Positions 52,464-62,163 of a stretch of 64,000 nucleotides of DNA are shown one piece after another. The DNA lies in assembly GCA_016715195.1 (NCBI GenBank), contig JADKBB010000019.1:9468-73467 (forward strand). The letters run 5' to 3'. The notes under the pieces are model-generated. The model was not told where the DNA came from and made no database searches. It was given only the letters and a program-made list of their open reading frames with translations. This stretch comes from Candidatus Villigracilis proximus. GTDB lineage: Bacteria; Chloroflexota; Anaerolineae; Anaerolineales; Villigracilaceae. The stretch's first letter is position 1, and each line of letters starts with the position of its first letter. Made by a program: the position numbers and the translations under genes.

Positions 52464-52516
52464 CTATATATTTAAGTTTCAATTTTTTCAATTTTTTTAT
52501 TCAAAGGATGTGCGCC

Positions 52517-54205
52517 ATGTTGAGATCATTCAAATTGCTATTTTTGACCGTTGTGATGATAGCTTCTCTGTTCCTGGGTCCGGTTACGCCTGCCTACGCG
52601 TTGACATACCCGGCTGAGATCAATAAAAGCTTTACGCCGATTGCGATTGTCTCGGGTGGTGTTTCCAAATTACGGGTTACCATTTATAACCCGAATGCAA
52701 ACCCGCTGACCAATGCAGGTTGGACGGATAACTTGATCGGTGTGCAGCCGGGCTTGTCTATTGCGAATCCACCCAATGTGTTCCATACTTGTGATGGTAC
52801 CGTACCTGGATCTGCAACAGTGACAGCGGTAGCAGGTGGAACCACGATTTCATTAAGTGGGGGAACCGTTCCAAGGCAGATCGTGAACACTCCCGGCAGT
52901 TGCTATGTTGAAGTGGATGTCACTTCAACCACACCCGGCAATCTGATCAACACACTTCCAGCAAGTGTTCTCACGGCTACCACTCTTGATGGCGCTACAC
53001 CCGTTGCGATTACCAACACGACACCAGCCAGTGCCACTCTAAATGTGATTGGTGTGCAGCCGCCTTCTTTGAGCAAAGGCTTTGTGCCCAATACGATTTC
53101 AGTTGGGCAGAAAAGTACGTTAACGATTACTCTTCGTAATAACGATACCAAAAACCCGCTGACCCAGACCACACTTACTGATTATTTACCCGCGAATGTG
53201 GTATTGGCGACCCCGGTACAACACTTAGCAGTTCCCATCTTAAGTGGCTGCGGCGGTTCAGCAACATTGTTGAACGGGCCGGGTGGAACTCCTGTTGCTC
53301 CAGGTGACACCGCGTTGACGCTCAATAATGCGACCATTGCAAAAACCTCCAACTGTGTGATTACGGTGGATGTCACTTCATTAAATCAAGGTTCTTATCT
53401 AAATACGATTCCTGCCGGCCCTGCCGGACTTGGCTCAATTAGCACTCGTGAAGGTGTGACCAATGCCAGCCTGGCGAGTGACACATTAAATGTTCAGGCG
53501 TTTACCTTGAGCAAGTCATTTGCGACCTCGCCCATTGCGGCGGGTGGTGTCAGCCTGATGACGATTACCATTAATAATATTGCCAGTATTCCTTATACCG
53601 GCGTTACATTGACCGATACCTTCCTCGCTCCCGCCGCTGACAATCTGGAGTTTTTAGATGACGCCTCGAAGACCACGACTTGTATTAGTGGGAGCGAGGT
53701 GATCACTATTTCACGGGTTGCGCCGGCGGTAAATTTGGACAATCGATTGGTACTGACGAATGGCAGTATCGCCGCCAACTCATCCTGTACGATTACGGTC
53801 AATGTCCGTGCCAAATTGGGGACACCAGCCGCAACTTATACAAATAATATTCCCATCGGGGCGATGTCCACCACTCAAGGCGCTACCAATCATGCGCCCG
53901 CTTCTGCCACTTTAGCTGTTACATCACTCTCTATTGCGAAAGCCTTTTTGCCAACTACTTTTGCGGCCGGGCAAACCAGCACGCTGACGATCACAATTAC
54001 AAATCCTTCTGCCAGCCCCTTTACTGGTGCTACTTTGGCAGATACCCTGCCCACTACCCTTTTACTTAGCAATCTGAGATATGCCAGGCACACCCAACAC
54101 TACTTGTACTACCGGGAGCCGACCACCTGTGTTGGGCTCGTTTATCTGGTGCGCACCAACACGTACTGTAACCTTGACTGGCGGCACGATTCCAGCCACA
54201 GGTAG
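52517..54205 (+). CDS. Giant DUF11-repeat surface protein, N-terminal part (frameshifted)
   Basis: Start of a roughly 3,000-residue secreted protein. ATG 52517 is chosen over 52508 because AAAGGA lies 10 nt upstream. A signal peptide (MLRSFKLLFLTVVMIASLFL...AYA) is followed by four DUF11-like beta-sandwich repeats of about 130-140 residues, each opening with a K-x-F-x-P/T..I..G..S.LTITI pattern, for example SKGFVPNTISVGQKSTLTIT. The sense frame ends near 54080; the last 40 codons are out of frame. Confidence 0.85.
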   Translation: MLRSFKLLFLTVVMIASLFLGPVTPAYALTYPAEINKSFTPIAIVSGGVSKLRVTIYNPNANPLTNAGWTDNLIGVQPGLSIANPPNVFHTCDGTVPGSATVTAVAGGTTISLSGGTVPRQIVNTPGSCYVEVDVTSTTPGNLINTLPASVLTATTLDGATPVAITNTTPASATLNVIGVQPPSLSKGFVPNTISVGQKSTLTITLRNNDTKNPLTQTTLTDYLPANVVLATPVQHLAVPILSGCGGSATLLNGPGGTPVAPGDTALTLNNATIAKTSNCVITVDVTSLNQGSYLNTIPAGPAGLGSISTREGVTNASLASDTLNVQAFTLSKSFATSPIAAGGVSLMTITINNIASIPYTGVTLTDTFLAPAADNLEFLDDASKTTTCISGSEVITISRVAPAVNLDNRLVLTNGSIAANSSCTITVNVRAKLGTPAATYTNNIPIGAMSTTQGATNHAPASATLAVTSLSIAKAFLPTTFAAGQTSTLTITITNPSASPFTGATLADTLPTTLLLSNLRYARHTQHYLYYREPTTCVGLVYLVRTNTYCNLDWRHDSSHR

Positions 54206-55002
54206 CTGTAACATCGTCGCCCAAGTCACAACCCTTGCGGCTGCTCCATCGGCCAATAATTACTGATAATACGGTCCCCTGCTAGCGCCCTAACAACTTC
54301 CGAAGGCGGTACGAACGTTGCTGTTGCAATAGAGCACAGTTACGGTTACTACAGTTACGGTTAGCAAAGCTTATTCACCCACTACGGTGGCTTACCCCAA
54401 TGCCAGCCGTTTGACGATTACGATTACCAATCCAATCACCGGTGGCGCGTTGACCGGCATCACCTTAACTGACGTTTTGGATTCCCGCCTCGAAATTGTA
54501 GCGGCTTCCTTCCGGCTTCCCAGCTACTACTTGTGGCGGTACACTGACAGCAGTGGTGAATACCCAGACCATCAGTCTGAGTGGAGGTTCTCTACCTGCA
54601 GCACCAGCTGCAGCGACTTCGTGTACCATTACGGTCTATGTCAGACCAAAAGTTGATACAGCTTCAAGTACAGGCAGGCATTCCAAAATACAATTGATAT
54701 TGGAGATTTAGATACCGCTGGTCCAGGCCCAACCAATAGCGCTGTCGCTACTGCCGATCTAAACGTTAAATTCAGTTACTGTTAGCAAAGCCTTCCAATT
54801 TTCCAGTTTTCAGGCAGGCACCAACAATACTCTAACGATTACTCTCACAAATTACACTGGGTCTAACTATACCGGTGCGAGTATCTCCGACACTCTGCCT
54901 ACCACGCCGAATACCAACCTGAGATTTACAGGTACCCCAACGACTACTTGTACAGGTGGAGCCGTTGTCTTATCTGGCGTACCCACAACGCGCACTGTAA
55001 CG
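54206..55002 (+). pseudogene. Frameshift-dense part of the giant gene (two to three DUF11 repeats)
   Basis: Coding sense is clear but jumps frame about seven times: near 54080, 54262, 54280, 54335, 54510, 54680 and 54775. Recognisable pieces are RTVTLTGGTIPATGSCNIVA (54160s), TVTVSKAYSPTTVAYPNASR (54345 on), TITVYVRPKVDTAS (54620s) and TVSKAFQFSSFQAGTNNTLT (54776 on). The frame of the long downstream open reading frame actually begins at about 54779. Confidence 0.7.
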
Positions 55003-58000
55003 ATGACTGGTGGTACGATCCCTGCCCTTGGTAGTTGTACCATTACCGCCACCGTCACCACAGATGCGAGCGCACCAAATGCGGCTTATACCGGAGCAAA
55101 TGCAAACACGATTCCGGTTGGCGCTTTGCTCACAGATCAGTTAGTTAGTAATACCACCGCTGCAACAGCGCCCGTCACGGTTTATTCCACTGGCGCGGGT
55201 ATGACGGCTGCCAAGTCTTTCTCGCCTGCAACCATTAACAACGGCGGAAACTCAGACCTGTTATTAACTTTCACCGCACCTGTCGATACTGCACTTAGCG
55301 GTTTTTCATTTACTGATACTTTCCCATTGGGTATGACGATCAGCAACTCATCGCCTGCCACCAATACCTGCGGTGGTACGTTGACCGCTGCTACGGGTAC
55401 GGGTGTTATTTCCCTAATCGGCGGCAACATTGCCATCGGAGCTTCCTGTACGGTACATGTCTTCGTCACCAGTGATACAGGCAGTGGAGCAGGGGTGGTT
55501 TATCCCAATACGATTAACCCGATTGATATTACCAACACCGAAGCCAGGTCAATCCCTGGTGCGGTTACAGCGAATCTGACCGTGCTGACTCCCAGCACAT
55601 TAACCATGACAAAGGCCTTCTACCCGACGATTGTCAACCCGAACGGCTACTCGACCTTAAGAATTTCACTATCGAATACAAACGCCGCTGCTCTGGTCAA
55701 TGTCTCGTTAACGGATACTACACCTGGTTGGCCCGGCACTTTAATCAATGGATTCGTAGTGGCTCCCACACCCAATGCCAGCACCACTTGTGGTAGTGGC
55801 GTCGTTACAGCTGTTGTCGGCTCGCAGACGATTTCCATGGCAAATGGAACCATCCCCGCACAGGCGGATGGCATCCCCGGATTTTGTACGATCGATGTGG
55901 ATGTTCAGGGCAAGTCGACCAATGGCGCTGTTCCTGTTACCTATACCAATACTGTTCCCGCTGCAAATGTGATTGGAACCATTGAAGGCACAGGCTCAAC
56001 CATGAATGCCCTGGCTCCAGCCACCGCCAATATTACGGTGCGTAATCTCACTCTCGAAGTTGTTAAGGGTTTTGTGCCTCAATTGGTTTATGGCGGCACA
56101 GTCTCACAGATGAGCATCACCTTAAGGAATCCAAGCGCGGCAGCAGAGTTAACTGGCATCTCTTTTACCGATAACATGTTTATCTCCGGGGATCCAGTCC
56201 CAACTAAAAATTATCCAGCAGGCCAAATGATTATTGCCACTCCGCCCAATTTTGACCCTTCAGATTGTGGGCCGGCCGCTGTGATAACAGGTACCCCTGG
56301 TGGCAGCACTTTTTCATTTAGCGGCGGCTACCTTGCGCCTGATACAGAATGTACGCTGACACTTGATGTGTCGATGACTGTTAACGGGAACCGCACAAAT
56401 AGAATTCCTGCTTTCACAGTCACCTCTTTCAATGGAGCGTCGAATCCTACTCCGGCTGAAGCCTCGCTCACCAACCTGGCGGGTGCGAGCATTGACAAGA
56501 GTTTTTCTCCCATCCTGCTGCCTGCCGGTCTGGGAAATTACTCCTTGCTAACCATTACAATCCGCACCACTGCGCTTGTTGCTTTGACCAATTTAGGTTT
56601 TGTAGATAATCTTCCAGCCGGCTTGGAAGTATCGGGCGGGTCTGCGCCTGCTGCGGTTAATAACTGCGGCGGTACCTTGTCGGCTGCGCCGGGAGATACC
56701 ACAATTCAATTGACGGGCGGTATCCTTAACCTTGGCTTTAGTACCTGTACCATGGTCATTCCGATTTCTGGCGCTCTGCCGGGTGCATATACCAATACCA
56801 TCCCAACCAACACTCTCACCAATAATGAAACCATTTCCAATGTGGAGCCTGCGATAGATACGCTCACGCTCACTCCATACAGTCTTGGAAATCGCGTTTG
56901 GTACGATACGAACAATGATGGCTTGCTGAATAATAGTGAAGTGGGCATCAATGGCGTGCGCGTGAATTTGTACAAGGATAACGGCGCAACTCCCGGTGTT
57001 TATGATGCAACCGATACCTTTGTTGGCTTTCAAACCACCAATTCTTTAGGTTACTATCGCTTTGATGGACTGGGCGCTGATAATTATATTGTGACCATTC
57101 CAGCAGATAACTTCCGCGCGGTGACGGGCGACAATGTCCCCGGCGATCCATTGGCTGGATATTTAAGCAGCGGATCATCCTTAGCCGCAGATGGTTCTGT
57201 TTCTGACAGTTACGGTCCCGACCCTGACAACACTGTGACGGATAACGATGATAATGGCGTAACCACCTTCGTCAGCAATGTTCTGGACTATGTCTCAGCG
57301 CAGGCAGTGACCATCGGAACAGGATCAACTGAACCGACGACTGATGCGGATCCACTTCCAAATCCGGGTGCAGGCGAAGCGGTTAATAATCAAAGTGATC
57401 GCACTGTTGATTTTGGTTTCTATCGTCAGCAGTTAAGTAATCAGATATTTAATGATCTCGATAATGACGGCGTGTTTACAGGCGCAGATTCTCCACTGGC
57501 TGGCGCCATTGTGCAGTTGTATGCCAGTAATGGCACGACTGAAATTCTGGTTGGGCCTGATGGTATTTTGGGCACCGCAGATGATGCGGCGGGCGGGGTG
57601 ACGACGCTGGCAGGTGGAACATATCTCTTTAGCGGGTTGCCTGCTGGTGATTACATTGTGAAAGTGACACCGCCATCTGGATACAGTACCGTTGACAGTG
57701 CAGATACGGCCACGCCGAATAGCAATGTTGACAGTAATGACAATGGACTCTTCACGAATCCCGGGCAGGTCTCCAGCAATGTGGTGACTCTTACACCTGG
57801 CGTTGTTGGCGTAAGTACAACAGTTACGAACAGTACAGGCACCACTCATAACCCGTCAATGGATTTTGGTTTTGTCCCGTTATATAGTTTGGGCAATCGT
57901 GTCTGGTTTGATACCAATAATGACAGTTTGTTAAACGGTACTGAAGTTGGTGTCAACAATGTACGCGTGGAGCTATACCTCGATAATGGCGGCACTCCGG

Positions 58001-61000
58001 GTGTCTTTGATCCCACGGATACTTTTGTCAACTTTGATACCACAGATGCGAACGGCTATTATCGCTTTGATGGATTAAACCCCGTTGACTATGTCGTTGT
58101 TATTCCTTCAACTCAATTTGTTCTCAACGGTCCGTTGGATGGATATTGGAGCAGCGGCACAAGTGTTGATATCGCGGGCAATATCAGCGATGTCACTGCC
58201 AATGACCCAGATATTGATGCAGATGATAGCGACGATAACGGCCTCTCAACGTTTGCCGGGAACAATATCAATTATGTATCCGCACAGACAGTGAAACTTG
58301 GCCCGGGTGCAAGCGAGCCGATCAATGATAACGATCCGGCGCTTAACCCTGAGACAGGCGAAGCGGCGAATGACCAAAGCAATCGTACAGTAGACTTCGG
58401 TTTCTATCATGTGAGCCTAAGTAATCAAGTCTTCTGGGATATTAATGCTGATGGTTTGTTCGACGCGGGCGATGTCGTGCTTGCCGATGCGATTGTGCGC
58501 TTATATGCCAGCAATGGAACGTCTGAAATTCTGGTTGGGCCGGATGGCATTTTAGGCACAGCAGATGATGCCGCAGGTGGTGTAACCACAGGCGTAAGCG
58601 GTACCTATCTGTTTAGCAATTTGCCCGCTGGCGACTATATTGTGAAAGTAACTCCGCCCGCCGGTTTTGCCAGCACTATGGATAATGCTGATAATCCGCC
58701 CACCAACGATACGACCACACCAAACGATAATATTGATAATAATGATAATGGTGTCGGCACACTCGGCGGCGAGGTTGCCAGTAACGCCGTTGCTCTCACA
58801 CCCGGCGATGCTGATGTGAGTAATACCGTTACGAACAGCACTGGCACAACCCTTAACCCGACACTTGATTTCGGCTTTGTTCCAAATTCAAATCTTGAAT
58901 TTAGCCTTGGGAATCGCGTATGGTTTGATACAAACAACGATGGATCGCTCAATGGCTCTGAGGTCGGAGTTAATAACGTAAGAGTTGAGTTATATCTGGA
59001 TAACGGCACAACTGCCGGCGTGTATGATGCGAGCGACACTTTTGTCGATTTTGAAATTACAGATCCAAGCGGCCATTATCGTTTCGATAATCTGTCTGCT
59101 GGAAATTACGTGGTGCTCATTCCGCCGACTCAGTTTAGCACTGGCGGCCCGTTGGATGGGTATCTAAGCAGTGGGACGGTCATCTCAAACAGCGGCACAG
59201 TGACCGATGGAATTGGTCCTGACCCGGATGGTACTCCCGCTGACAGTGACGATAATGGCGCAAGCAATCTGATCAGTAATACGGTTAATTATGTTTCGTC
59301 TCAGGCTGTAACCCTCGGGCCAAGTACCAGCGAGCCAACCGGTGAGACGGATCCATTGACCAATCCTGATCTTAATGAAGAACCGGATAACCAAAGCAAT
59401 CGCACAGTGGATTTTGGCTTCTATCGCCAGCAACTGAGCGACCAGATATTTGTCGACTCTAATAACGATGGCATCTTCAACAGTGGAGATTTGGCAATGA
59501 CCGGTGCAACTGTGCAGTTGTTTACCGGTGATGGCTTGATTGAAATCAGAGTCGGACCGGATGGCATTTGGGGAACCGCCGACGATGCGGTTGGCGGTGT
59601 AACCACCGGCGTAGACGGCCTGTACTTGTTTGGCGGTTTACCGGCTGGCGATTATATTGTGAAAGTGACTCCGCCCTCCGGGTATGCCAGCACTGCGGAT
59701 GTGAATGCAGATACCACCACGCCGAACAACAACGTGGATAATAATGACAATGGCATTGGTGTAACAAGCGGACAGGTCTCCAGTAATGTTGTATCGTTAA
59801 CTCCAGGCTTAACTGGATCCAGCACCATCGTTACAAACAGTACAGGGACAACGCTTAACCCATCCCTTGATTTTGGTTTTGTCCCATCCAATGGTTTCTT
59901 AAAGACCATTACTGGCACAAGTGAAACATTCACCAGCGGCACAAATGTGGCAATTGGTGAGATTGTGACCTACCAAATCACCATGGACCTGACGGCTTCC
60001 ATCACATACAACAACGTTGTCGTGACAGACCGCATGGATAAAGGACTTGCTTTTGTGGATTGTGTTCTTGTGAATGTTGCTGGTACAGATGCGACAAGCA
60101 CGGTTTGCCCGCCAGTGGTTTCTTCCATTGTAAATCCGGGCGATTCTGTGGCGAATCCGGCAAACGCGGGCAGGCAGGTTGTCTTTAATGTTGGCAATAT
60201 CCCTGTCTCCGCCACAGATTCAACACTGGTAATTCAATATCGTGCCATCGTTCTGGATGTTATCGAAAATCAGGATGCCGGTACTTTGAATAACGCGGCA
60301 ACTGTATCGTGGACGGGCGGCGTGCTTTCCTCAAGCGCGTCCAATGTGACCATTGTTGAACCTGACCTTGTCATTGAAAAATCAGCCGCCCCGGTGGTTA
60401 ATGTCCCGTTGGGCACACCGGTTCAATTCACATTAACGATCAATCATACGTCTCCTGAAAGTACTGCTGATGCGTTCGATGTCGTAGTGACGGATATTCT
60501 GCCGTCTACTCTTGAATATATTCCATGCAGTATTACCTATAGTGGATGGATACCGACCAGCCCGACATCACCGGCATATTGCCCGGGAGCCGCGACAGAC
60601 CTTACCTTTACCTGGGACACTTTCCCGCGTGGTGAAGTTGCTGTGATCACATTCAGCGCCCGTCTTATGGGGGCGCCTGCTCTCAACGCAGCATCTGTTG
60701 CATGGACATCTCTGGATATTGACCCCGGATCGAATGGACTGCCTATTCTACTTTCAACCTATAACACTGAATCCACTGAAAGATGGTATGACCCGTTGGA
60801 CAATATCAATATCTATTCAGTATCTGACAGTATTGCGATTAATGTAGCGGGTACCGATGATGATGGAGATGATGATAATGTGAATCTGCCCAGATCCTTG
60901 CCCGCAACAGGTTTTGCTCCCGGTGTGATCACACCTCTGGCGCAACAACCGCTGGACAAGTTATATACAGCTACCGGAGTATGGCTGGAGATCCCAAGTC

Positions 61001-61437
61001 AGAATGTGAAGATGCAGATCGTCGGCGTGCCTCTGGTCAACGGAGATTGGGATATTTCATGGCTCTCGAATGAAGCAGGCTGGTTGAACGGCACTGCCTT
61101 CCCCGGCTGGGACGGAAACAGCGCCCTTACAGGGCACGTAACGCTGCCAAACGGTAAATCAGGTCCCTTTGCCGGATTAGGCAGCCTCAAGTGGGGAGAC
61201 AAGATCATCATCCGCGCCAATGGCGAAGTGTACACTTTTGAGGTGCGTGAAAATCGCACGATCAAGCCATACATTACATCTGTTCTCAAACATGAAGAGG
61301 ATGCCTGGCTCACGTTGATTACCTGCAAGACATACGACAAATCTACAAATACATACGCCAATCGTATTGCTGTGCGGGCCGTTTTGGTGAGTGTGAAAGA
61401 AGATGGTATTACAAATTACTCAGGCGGTGGGCGCTAA
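55003..61437 (+). CDS. Giant DUF11/SdrD-repeat protein with LPATG motif and C-terminal sortase domain
   Basis: Main part of the giant protein, 2,144 codons. Four more DUF11-like repeats come first, then three tandem SdrD-B units of about 337 residues beginning SLGNRVWYDTNNDG (residues 627, 962, 1301), with Ca-binding DxNxDG loops, then two DUF11/isopeptide-like domains. LPATG lies at 1966-1970, followed directly by a sortase fold: WLEIPSQNVKMQIVG, LTGHVTLPNG (His2045), LTLITCKTYD (Cys2108) and NRIAVRAVLV (Arg2121). There is no membrane helix after the sortase. It may be a self-processing adhesin. Confidence 0.88.
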   Translation: MTGGTIPALGSCTITATVTTDASAPNAAYTGANANTIPVGALLTDQLVSNTTAATAPVTVYSTGAGMTAAKSFSPATINNGGNSDLLLTFTAPVDTALSGFSFTDTFPLGMTISNSSPATNTCGGTLTAATGTGVISLIGGNIAIGASCTVHVFVTSDTGSGAGVVYPNTINPIDITNTEARSIPGAVTANLTVLTPSTLTMTKAFYPTIVNPNGYSTLRISLSNTNAAALVNVSLTDTTPGWPGTLINGFVVAPTPNASTTCGSGVVTAVVGSQTISMANGTIPAQADGIPGFCTIDVDVQGKSTNGAVPVTYTNTVPAANVIGTIEGTGSTMNALAPATANITVRNLTLEVVKGFVPQLVYGGTVSQMSITLRNPSAAAELTGISFTDNMFISGDPVPTKNYPAGQMIIATPPNFDPSDCGPAAVITGTPGGSTFSFSGGYLAPDTECTLTLDVSMTVNGNRTNRIPAFTVTSFNGASNPTPAEASLTNLAGASIDKSFSPILLPAGLGNYSLLTITIRTTALVALTNLGFVDNLPAGLEVSGGSAPAAVNNCGGTLSAAPGDTTIQLTGGILNLGFSTCTMVIPISGALPGAYTNTIPTNTLTNNETISNVEPAIDTLTLTPYSLGNRVWYDTNNDGLLNNSEVGINGVRVNLYKDNGATPGVYDATDTFVGFQTTNSLGYYRFDGLGADNYIVTIPADNFRAVTGDNVPGDPLAGYLSSGSSLAADGSVSDSYGPDPDNTVTDNDDNGVTTFVSNVLDYVSAQAVTIGTGSTEPTTDADPLPNPGAGEAVNNQSDRTVDFGFYRQQLSNQIFNDLDNDGVFTGADSPLAGAIVQLYASNGTTEILVGPDGILGTADDAAGGVTTLAGGTYLFSGLPAGDYIVKVTPPSGYSTVDSADTATPNSNVDSNDNGLFTNPGQVSSNVVTLTPGVVGVSTTVTNSTGTTHNPSMDFGFVPLYSLGNRVWFDTNNDSLLNGTEVGVNNVRVELYLDNGGTPGVFDPTDTFVNFDTTDANGYYRFDGLNPVDYVVVIPSTQFVLNGPLDGYWSSGTSVDIAGNISDVTANDPDIDADDSDDNGLSTFAGNNINYVSAQTVKLGPGASEPINDNDPALNPETGEAANDQSNRTVDFGFYHVSLSNQVFWDINADGLFDAGDVVLADAIVRLYASNGTSEILVGPDGILGTADDAAGGVTTGVSGTYLFSNLPAGDYIVKVTPPAGFASTMDNADNPPTNDTTTPNDNIDNNDNGVGTLGGEVASNAVALTPGDADVSNTVTNSTGTTLNPTLDFGFVPNSNLEFSLGNRVWFDTNNDGSLNGSEVGVNNVRVELYLDNGTTAGVYDASDTFVDFEITDPSGHYRFDNLSAGNYVVLIPPTQFSTGGPLDGYLSSGTVISNSGTVTDGIGPDPDGTPADSDDNGASNLISNTVNYVSSQAVTLGPSTSEPTGETDPLTNPDLNEEPDNQSNRTVDFGFYRQQLSDQIFVDSNNDGIFNSGDLAMTGATVQLFTGDGLIEIRVGPDGIWGTADDAVGGVTTGVDGLYLFGGLPAGDYIVKVTPPSGYASTADVNADTTTPNNNVDNNDNGIGVTSGQVSSNVVSLTPGLTGSSTIVTNSTGTTLNPSLDFGFVPSNGFLKTITGTSETFTSGTNVAIGEIVTYQITMDLTASITYNNVVVTDRMDKGLAFVDCVLVNVAGTDATSTVCPPVVSSIVNPGDSVANPANAGRQVVFNVGNIPVSATDSTLVIQYRAIVLDVIENQDAGTLNNAATVSWTGGVLSSSASNVTIVEPDLVIEKSAAPVVNVPLGTPVQFTLTINHTSPESTADAFDVVVTDILPSTLEYIPCSITYSGWIPTSPTSPAYCPGAATDLTFTWDTFPRGEVAVITFSARLMGAPALNAASVAWTSLDIDPGSNGLPILLSTYNTESTERWYDPLDNINIYSVSDSIAINVAGTDDDGDDDNVNLPRSLPATGFAPGVITPLAQQPLDKLYTATGVWLEIPSQNVKMQIVGVPLVNGDWDISWLSNEAGWLNGTAFPGWDGNSALTGHVTLPNGKSGPFAGLGSLKWGDKIIIRANGEVYTFEVRENRTIKPYITSVLKHEEDAWLTLITCKTYDKSTNTYANRIAVRAVLVSVKEDGITNYSGGGR
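56881..59886 (+). repeat. Three tandem ~1-kb SdrD-B coding repeats
   Basis: Units start at 56881, 57886 and 58903 (335 and 339 codons apart). Each has an SLGNRVW..TNND half and an LSNQIF..D.NNDG half, ending DFGFVP. They are clearly similar at DNA and protein level, so misassembly or copy-number change is possible. Confidence 0.8.
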
Positions 61438-61445
61438 CCAATAAT

Positions 61446-61481
61446 AAAAAAGGACGGTGCTGCAAAGCACCGTCCTTTTTT
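61446..61481 (+). terminator. Terminator after the giant gene
   Basis: Perfect 15-bp stem with core GGACGGTGC/GCACCGTCC, A- and T-runs on the outside and a small loop. The following 260 nt up to the STAS gene hold no supported gene. Confidence 0.9.
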
Positions 61482-61745
61482 GATTGGATTTTGTCGATAT
61501 TAAATTTTTTGTCCGCGAAGTTTACCAAGAATATGAATTTCAGCTATTTTCGTGAAAACTCTATCTCCGTTTTTTATTGTGAGCTTACCAGCTCATCTTA
61601 TCGAGGGTCTGTGGAAGCAATCAAGGAGTTGCGGAAAAATTATGGGGGTTGCCAGTATTCATATGGAAAACGATAACCTGTTGTTAATATGAAAACCTCT
61701 TGAATTTAATATAATTGCCGAACTCTCAAAACACAGGTGATAAAT

Positions 61746-62090
61746 ATGGAAATGCATTACAGTGAACTGGACAATGGCATTAATTTGATCAAGCTTAACG
61801 GTAAATTGGACATCATCGGCGCAAGTGAAATCGAAAATAAGTTTGCGGGCTACTGCTCCGGTGACAAGGTCCGTGTGATCGTGGATATATCGCAGGTGGA
61901 TTTTCTCGCCTCCATTGGCATTCGTCTGCTGGTGTTGACTGCGAAATCTGTCACCAATCGCGGCGGGAAAATGGTGCTCTTAAGTCCCACCGCTGAAGTG
62001 CAGAGTGTCCTTGAAATCACGGGCATCCCGGCCATCATCCCCAGTTATTCTCATCTTGAATCTGCTGAAACAGTTTTGCTGGCTTCCTAA
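61746..62090 (+). CDS. STAS-domain anti-sigma-factor antagonist
   Basis: Single STAS domain of 114 residues from ATG 61746, which has CAGGTG 6 nt upstream. LIKLNGKLDIIGASEIENKF and RVIVDISQVDFLASIGIRLLV carry the conserved D-x-S phosphorylation loop (Ser in LASIGI). In this family a kinase/anti-sigma factor phosphorylates that Ser; none is nearby. TATAAT at 61710-61715 is a likely -10. Confidence 0.9.
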   Translation: MEMHYSELDNGINLIKLNGKLDIIGASEIENKFAGYCSGDKVRVIVDISQVDFLASIGIRLLVLTAKSVTNRGGKMVLLSPTAEVQSVLEITGIPAIIPSYSHLESAETVLLAS

Positions 62091-62105
62091 AAAATATTTT
62101 TCCGC

Positions 62106-62160
62106 AAAAAAACGGTCTCGTTAACATGGTCTTTCTTAAGACCGGTTCGAGGCCGTTTTT
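62106..62160. terminator. Terminator between the STAS and DUF3891 genes
   Basis: AACGGTCTCG pairs with CGAGGCCGTT (one G-T pair), with an inner GGTCTT/AAGACC stem and T5 at the end. It is shared by two convergent genes. Confidence 0.75.
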
Positions 62161-62163
62161 ATT

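Noticed and set aside
52321..52617. 98-codon open frame overlapping the leader of the giant gene
   Set aside because: It spans the terminator and the start of the real gene in another frame; the T-run makes its Phe-rich middle.
61491..61676. 61-codon open frame after the giant gene
   Set aside because: No ribosome binding site, composition unlike the neighbours, and it begins right after a strong terminator.
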